From Nepenthes gracilis (taxonomy: Eukaryota; Streptophyta; Magnoliopsida; Caryophyllales; Nepenthaceae), in assembly GCA_033239525.1 (NCBI GenBank), contig BSYO01000011.1, positions 8,957,973 to 9,021,972 of the forward strand: a DNA stretch of 64,000 nucleotides, read 5' to 3'. Position 1 is the stretch's first letter. Every line of letters starts with the position of its first letter. This document shows positions 58,601-64,000 of this stretch, in pieces. The notes under the pieces are model-generated. The model was not told the origin of the DNA. It made no database searches and was given only the letters and a program-made list of their open reading frames with translations. Both the position numbers and the translations under genes were made by a program.

Positions 58601-59551
58601 TTAGGAGTTACCCTGCGGGTCAAAAGATTTCACCCTAAGACTTGGAAGTCCGATTTTGACCGAGATCACTGCTTTAGTTCCGTAGCAGAGGCTGAAGGGT
58701 GTCTTACGCGTTGGTTCATTTGGAGTTTTTCGGTAACACCAGAGGACTGAGGGGAGCTCATCTACCCAGGAGCCCCCTATGTCCTCCAGCTTGGTCTTAA
58801 ACCTGTGGAGTAGCGTTCGGTTTATGACCTCTACCTGTCCATTCGCTTCGAGGTACGCCACTGAAGTGTGGACCAACATAATTTCAATGCTGGTGCAATA
58901 CTTGGTGAAGCTTTTTTTCAAGAATTGAGTCCCGTTGCCAGTCACAATGACTTCTAAAATGCCAAATCTTCTGATAATATTCTGGCGAATGAACTCAAAA
59001 GCATTGTATTCTATGATCCTGGCCAGAAGGACGGCCTCGACCCACTTTGTGAAGTAGTTGATACCTGCTATGATGAACTTTCTTTGCCTAGTTGCGATGG
59101 AAAATGGGTCATGAATGTCAAACCCCCATTGCGCGAAGGGCCACGGCACCTAAAGGGATTTCAGCTCAGCGGACAGTTGGTGGCGAAGGTTGTTGTGAAG
59201 CTGGTAGCTTTCACACTTTTTTACAAACTCGAGTGCATCCTTTTTCATCGAGGGCTAACAGTAGCCTTACCGCATGATCTTGAATGCTAGGATTTTGCCG
59301 CCTATATACGATCCGTAAATCCCAAGGTACACTTCACCCAAGGCATAGTCGGCCTCTTCAGGGGTTAGGCATCGGAGGTATGGAGTCGAGTAGTCGTGGT
59401 GATACAACCGCCCGTTGACTATGGTGTACCAGTCGGCCGTTCTCTTTATCCACCTCGCCTCCTCTGCATCTTCTGGTAATACTTCATCCGCTAGGTATCT
59501 CAGGTTAGGTGTCATCCAGTTTTCCGTCCTGGAGATCTGTATTGCCTCCAT
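58601..59551 (-). pseudogene. T3 integrase
   Basis: Two frames. 59267-59551: N-terminal region with NGRLYHHDYSTPYLRCLT, as in the Tat integrase zinc-binding part. 58601-59149: catalytic core with WGFDIHDPF (first Asp), VTGNGTQFL (second Asp replaced by Gly, one base change from GAC), and LEANGQVEVINRTL (Glu kept), then SVLWCYRKTPNEPTRKTPFSL. The missing Asp means no strand transfer even without the breaks. Confidence 0.85.
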
Positions 59552-59646
59552 TTCTCTATACTAAGAGCGTTCAAGACCTCCCTCATGTCTCTTAAATACT
59601 ATTCTGGATTTTTAGCTGTTGCTGCTCTGGCCAGCTAATCGGCCTT

Positions 59647-60006
59647 TTAGTTTTTAGTTCTGGGAACATGGACCAGGGTTAGCTTGTCGAAGTTGCAGGT
59701 GGCCTCCCTTGCCTTAGTCAAGTACTTGACCAGGTGTGGGTTGCTCACCTCGAAGCTTCCATTAACCTGGTTAATAATTAGCTCAGAGTCGTTGTAAACA
59801 GACAGTCGTTTGACTGAGTACTTTTTCGCTAACCTTAACCCGGCTAACAGGGCTTCATATTCGGCAATGTTGTTGGTGGTCGGGAAGTCGAGTCTAAGGG
59901 AGTACTTCAGCTCAAACCTGTCTGGGGTCATGAGGACCACCCTGGCTCTACTGCCTGCATCTGTAGATGATCCGTCTACGTGGAGTACCCATTCTGGAGC
60001 TTCCAC
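59647..60006 (-). pseudogene. T3 archaeal-type RNase H
   Basis: Second RNase H of Tat elements: LHVDGSSTDAGSRARVVL, TTNNIAEYEALLAGLRLA and SVYNDSELIINQVNGSF with the expected Asp and Glu positions. The frame is open for 119 codons. The GSG.G loop reads GSRA, a likely change. Confidence 0.85.
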
Positions 60007-60139
60007 ATGCTGTTCTACATTCTCTGGGGGCTGCTCTTCGAGAACTGGGGTTGTGGTCTCGACAATGAAGTCGGACAGAGCCTGTACTTTTATGGCAGGC
60101 CTGGTCGAAACTCAATGTCAAACTCGCCCAATTCGATAG

Positions 60140-60590
60140 CCCACTTTATCAACCATCTAGAAATATCAGGTTTCTGGAGAATGGTCTTTAGAAGCTGGTC
60201 GGTGAGAATTATGATGCGGTATGCCTGAAAGTAGGGCCTTAGTTTTCATGCGGAGAATATGAGAGCTAAGGTAAACTTTTCTATACGCGGGTAGCACATC
60301 TCCGGGCCGATCAGTATTTTGCTCACATAGTAGATCAGCCGTCGGGTATCGGAGTCCTGGCATACGAGGACAGAGCTAAGGGACACCTCTGAGACCGTCA
60401 GATAGAGGTATAGCTCCTCTTCAACCTTGGGAGACGTTAGTAATGGTGGCTAGCCAGATATTGCTTTAACTCATCGAAGGCTGCCCGGAAATCTGTCATC
60501 CATTGGAACCCGTTTGATTTTGTTCTCCTTAAAGCCCTGAAGAATGGCTGATATTTGTCACCAGACTTTGCTAGGAAGCAGGATAAGGCT
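60140..60590 (-). pseudogene. T3 RT-linked RNase H, decayed
   Basis: Between the RT thumb and the archaeal-type RNase H. In shifting minus-strand frames: LYLYLTVSEVSLSSVLVC, RLIYYVSKIL and a stretch like LRPYFQAYRI, as in the ordinary gypsy RNase H. It has several breaks and the catalytic Asp positions are not conserved. Confidence 0.65.
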
Positions 60591-60595
60591 GCCAA

Positions 60596-61249
60596 TCAAA
60601 CAGTCAGTTGCTGGACATCCTTGATACGTCGTGGGGGAGCCATGTCTATGATGACCTTGATTTTCTCTAGGTTTGCCTTAATCCCTTGTCGGGAGACGAT
60701 GAAACCCAAGAATTTTCCCGAGGCTACCCCGAAGATGCACTTAGCGGGATTTAGCTTCATTTGATGCTCACGGAGTACCTCAAATGACTCTACCAAATCG
60801 CAGATATGGTTGCCAGTGGTTCTGCTATTGACGAGCATGTCGTCAACATAGACTTCTATATTACGGTCGATCTGTTTCTCAAACATTTTGTTTACCAGCT
60901 GTTGGTAGGTGACACTTGTGTTTTTCAGTCCAAAGGGCGTTACCTTATAGTAGTAAGTCCCCTGGTCCATCATAAATGAGGTATGCTCTTCGTCCTTTGG
61001 GCTCATCTGGATCTAGTTATAGCCCGAATAGGCATCCATAAAATTCAACAGTTCATGTCCAGACGTCGAGTCTACTAGCAAGTCAATCCTGAGTAAAGGA
61101 AAATTATCTTTTGGGTAGGCTTTGTTAACGTCGGTGAAATCGATACATATTCGCCACTTTCTGCTGCTCTTCTTTACCAGGACTACGTTGAAGAGCCAAT
61201 CGGGGTACTAGACTTCTCTGATGAATTAGGCATCCAACAGTTTCTTTAC
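60596..61249 (-). pseudogene. T3 reverse transcriptase
   Basis: RT palm and fingers: words like WRICIDFTDVNKAYPKDNFP and LLNFMDAYSGYN (first Asp), a TAG, then the open frame 60596-61006 with KVTPFGLKNTSVTYQ, VYVDDMLVNS (Y-V-D-D box), KCIFGVASGKFLGFIVS. Three or more stops. The N-terminal linker is on the other side of the LINE. Confidence 0.88.
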
Positions 61250-61381
61250 TTTTTTTTTTGGTAAGTAATTGTATTAAAAATAAAAATTTACGGATCTATA
61301 TCCTAACTCCAGTGTTTTGTCAACTTGAAATTAGAGCACAGGAAAGAGGGGTATACCCCCAAAAAATTTGGGGGTATACCG
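61250..61381 (-). mobile_element. 5'-truncated LINE (L1-like) tail
   Basis: The minus strand ends in AATACAATTACTTACC followed by about 10 A (T-run 61250-61259), like plant L1 3' ends. It starts at a perfect inverted repeat ggtataccccc (61350-61360) and gggggtatacc (61370-61380). The likely imperfect duplication is agtttctttac to the left and agttttctacc to the right. It separates the RT linker from RT. Confidence 0.6.
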
Positions 61382-61389
61382 AGTAAGTT

Positions 61390-61620
61390 TTCTACCGGAT
61401 GGAGACAAATTGGTCCTGGTCGAGGCCCAACTTGTGGACAATTACCGAGGCCAGAATCCAAGTTATGTCAGTGAGAGTCCATGCGAAGATGTCAGCGTTC
61501 CGTCGTAGGAACGTGATCAGTTCGTCGCGCAGTGCATTGGTGAGTGAGCCGTCGATTCGTACGCACTTTTCTGGATCCTCTAAATTCAGTGGGACTAGGT
61601 CAGTTGCCTTACCGTACTAC
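61390..61620 (-). pseudogene. T3 protease-RT linker
   Basis: An open stretch with LNLEDPEKCVRIDGSL, RNADIFAWTLTDI and a VIVHKLGLD-like end: the conserved FAW...M.GI.P linker before Tat RT, ending in a stop before the LINE. Confidence 0.7.
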
Positions 61621-61862
61621 GCCTGCTGCAAGGTCCTTTCAACTCGAGGGTCAAGTTCTCCCACCACTCTGGTGCTGTCGTTAGGAGCAATTTGGGACAT
61701 ATAGCATATCCCCCCGGTGGCTTGGTTACCCAACACTTCGCCCACACCATGTAGCATTGAAAATTTCATTTTGAGGTATGGTATTGAAGTGATGGCCCCG
61801 AATGCTATTAGGCACGGCCAGCCCAATATAGCGTTGTATACGGAGGGTAAGTCGACTACCAA
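61617..61862 (-). pseudogene. T3 protease, C-terminal part
   Basis: VDLPSVYNAILGWPCLIAFGA and LKMKFSMLHGVGEVLGNQ, the Tat aspartic protease tail (YNAILGRP pattern, here W for R), ending with ICYMSQI. The active-site region lies upstream in 61863-62100, where I read a DNESSRDLLYLNTF stretch, with D.GSS changed to NESSRD. Confidence 0.75.
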
Positions 61863-61928
61863 GAAGGTAAGTGTACGACTTGCCGTTTTCAGGTATGTTT
61901 CTAGGGTGACTTCTAATTGGATCGTCCT

Positions 61929-63898
61929 TTAGACGGGCACCGGTTCATTGTCAAGGCCGTACAACAGGCCTTTAGTAGGTTTTAATTGACTCTTTTTTAA
62001 ACCAAGTTTAAAAAACGTATTGAGATAGAGCAAATCGCGAGAACTTTCATTGTCAACGGATACTTGTTTCAGCTGGTAGTTGACGCTATCATCGGAAACA
62101 AGTGTAGATACAATAAGGAGGTCTGCATGGGGGGAAACTACATGTGCCAGGTCACTGTCACTAAAACTAATAACAGTGTCAGTAGTGCGTCGTTTCTTCC
62201 TCCCAGTTTCCTGCTCCTTGTTGTCGGCCAGGTTCTTAATCGACCGGATGGTGATCATATTGACCACTCCTACCGCAACCCGATTTTGTGGAGGGGAAGG
62301 CCCCAGTCCTTCTCCGTCCGTCATGCCAAAGCTCTGACCAGGGCCCTTAACGAACCTGGTGAGATGGCCCATTCTGATCAGCTCTTCAATCTCCCGCTGG
62401 AGGGTCTTGCAGTCCTCTGTGGAGTGCTCGGAAGATCGATGGAAAACGCAGTACTTGGATGGATTTCCTCCCTCCGCCTTCTTAAGTGGTTTTTGCCACA
62501 TAAGGAACTTCTTCCCATAGATCTACATGAGGTCGTTTGAACGTGTATCAATCAAGGGTGTTAGGTTGATGGGCCCGTAGTCCTTGCGCTCTGGTGGTCC
62601 GATCTTATAGTACTTTTCGCAGGAGTGATCACCACCGTTGTGTTTCGTCTTTCCTTCAATTGGGAAAGAGCGAGACTATTCAGTCCGATCGAAACGTTTA
62701 CTCTCGTTGGCCTTCTCCGTTACCGCATAGGTCTTGGGGATAAATTCTGCTTCCTGAAATGTCTGCGGGTTCTTATGAGTCAGGTGCCTAAAGAAGTCTC
62801 AATCCGCTAGCACCGAGATAAAACTGCCTAGTTTCATTTCCTCCGTGAGTCAGGGGATCTGCTTAGCTTCTGCCACGAAACGATCTAGAAACTTCCGCGG
62901 GTTCTCCCTATGCTTCTGATTGATGTGTGACAGATGCCAAGGCTACTTTTCCTCTCTGCAGCTGGAGGCATACTGTGATAAGAAGAGATCTGTAAGCTAC
63001 CTAAAACTTCTTATTGAGTCAGAGGGGAGATGTTGGAACCAGATGCACACGTCTCCTTTTGTGGTGAGCGGGAAGCAGCAGCACATTGCTGTGTCCTTCA
63101 ACCCCTGTAGACCCAGATGGGTGCGAAAGTGAGCAAGATAATCAACAAGATCAGCACTCCCATCGTACGAGTCAAGGGCTGGCATTTTAAATTTTGCTGG
63201 CATTGGACAGTTTAAGATCTCTGCAGTGAGAGGAGATCTATCGATATTGGCTATGTGCTCATCGTCTTTGAAGACACGGTTCCATATCTTCTCTAGCCTT
63301 GGGTCTGGTTGAATGACATTACTAGATCTTTTGGAGTTCAGGTATGTCCTCAACTACATTCTTTCTCTGGTTTGTCTAGTAGCCGGACGACTGCTATCAC
63401 CGGTAGATCTAACGGCCCGAGAGGCTTCCTCCTGAGCCTGGGGCCTAGATTCTACATGAAAATATCTAGGGTTCTTTCGTTTTGGACTTTTCTCTGGGGT
63501 CACGCTGATTTCTCGCTCCTCATGCCTTAGATGGCTTTGAGCATGTGAGGACTCCGGTGCGCGAATGTTTGTTAGCCTTTCAGGCCTTCGGGTCGGAACT
63601 TTCTTTCTCTGCCTCTTCGTTTGGATGCCGGTGCGGGGGGCTCTGCCGACGCAACCCCCTGCTGCACTTGCTCCTGGCGGGAGTAGAGTATCTGAAGCAT
63701 CCTGTTGGTGTTTAGTATATGCTCCACCAGATTTTGAAAGAAAGGCGCTGGAATCACACCGACTACCCCATTGACCATGACACCAGTGGCGTGGTCTTGG
63801 TTGGGCGAGGCAACATCTCTGGCTGGCTCGCTTACTTGTACCCTTGTGTTCACCATTTCGATTGACGGTATTGGTTGAAAAGGGCTTTTGGTAAACAT
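61929..63898 (-). pseudogene. gag: T3 gag
   Basis: Tat gag from ATG at 63898 or 63856 (MVNTRVQ). 63572-63937: N-terminal region ending in a basic RRGRERK patch. 62997-63353: capsid core with LTAEILNCPMPAKFKMPALD, YDGSADLVDYLAHFRTHL and CFPLTTKGDVCIWFQHLP. 62500-62990: shifted frames. 61929-62501: YCVFHRSSEHSTEDCKTLQ (Cys/His motif), REIEELIRMGHL. At least three frameshifts. Confidence 0.82.
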
Positions 63899-63920
63899 AG
63901 CTGGCTCTTTGTAAGCACTT

Positions 63921-63937
63921 CCCACAGATGGTGCCAA
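63921..63937 (-). other. T3 primer binding site
   Basis: Minus strand TTGGCACCATCTGTGGG directly after the 5' LTR end ATATCA. Confidence 0.8.
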
Positions 63938-64000
63938 TGATATGTATCTAAATCCAACTTCGAACAGATTTGAGTCGACTGGGTCGTCTAGATCTAGCTC
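63938..64000 (-). repeat. T3 5' LTR, 3' edge only
   Basis: Tgatatgtatctaaatcc and 'ttcgaacagatt' match 53385 onward with several differences. The rest lies outside the window. Confidence 0.8.

Larger units (their letters stand above)
53385..64000 (-). mobile_element. T3: Tat element with antisense ORF (runs off window)
   Basis: Minus strand: 5' LTR (from 63938, mostly outside), PBS, gag, protease, RT, RNase H, archaeal-type RNase H, integrase, 39-bp array, antisense ORF, hairpin and polypurine tract, 3' LTR. Interrupted by a LINE tail (61250-61381) and a chromovirus LTR fragment (56297-57298). The most complete element of the window in domain content. The right target duplication is outside the window. 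Confidence 0.9.

Overview
This is nuclear DNA of a flowering plant, almost certainly a repeat-rich intergenic or pericentromeric block. I see no host gene, tRNA or rRNA. Almost every base belongs to nested Ty3/gypsy LTR retrotransposons of two lineages: chromovirus/Del-Tekay-like elements with ~3 kb LTRs and an initiator-Met tRNA primer site, and Tat-like elements with TGAT...ATCA LTR ends, a TTGGCACC-type primer site, a second (archaeal-type) RNase H and an antisense extra ORF. I cannot name the species.

Layout (labels are mine). 1-3681: decayed plus-strand gypsy sequence ending in LTR remnant G0. 3682-11820: minus-strand element G1 (LTR, gag, LTR, then a stub of a second internal region). 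11880-12420: copia gag fossil. 13646-23045: plus-strand Tat element T1 (TSD AAATA), with solo LTR S1 (14401-17263, TSD CCCTC) in its 5' LTR. 24169-50810: plus-strand Tat element T2 (TSD AAATT), a four-level nest: T2 holds minus-strand G2 (25555-47685, TSD ACTCC), G2 holds plus-strand G3 (30555-43374, TSD GTCAC, in the RNase H coding region), and G3 holds minus-strand solo LTR S2 (36710-39892, TSD TCGGG). 51385-52362: minus-strand solo Tat LTR S3. 53385 to the window end: minus-strand Tat element T3 with 3' LTR, antisense ORF, integrase, two RNase H domains, RT, protease, gag, PBS and the edge of its 5' LTR. T3 itself carries a LINE tail and a chromovirus LTR fragment. Outside the elements, the AT-rich stretches at 23051-24163, 50816-51384 and 52363-53384 (and probably 13261-13640) look like the original locus.

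The coding parts are gag-pol proteins: capsid, protease, RT, RNase H, integrase, and in G2 a chromodomain. All are broken by stops, frameshifts, deletions or insertions. G2 is the best preserved (catalytic residues of RT and integrase still present).

The most interesting signal is not coding. LTRs of at least six chromovirus subfamilies, on both strands, share an AG|GCAAG donor-like site about 85-160 nt after the TATA box. Near the LTR 3' end they share a CTCAY branch-like site followed 19-26 nt later by a pyrimidine-rich AG|ATGA acceptor-like site. Together these predict a GC-AG leader intron of 1.0-2.2 kb inside each LTR, which in several families would remove the internal tandem array. Other unexplained signals are palindromic GGTCAAC/GTTGACC (W-box) pairs in U3 of both lineages, covarying hairpins in Tat LTRs and before the Tat polypurine tract, and a reading-frame-preserving intron in the T3 antisense ORF.
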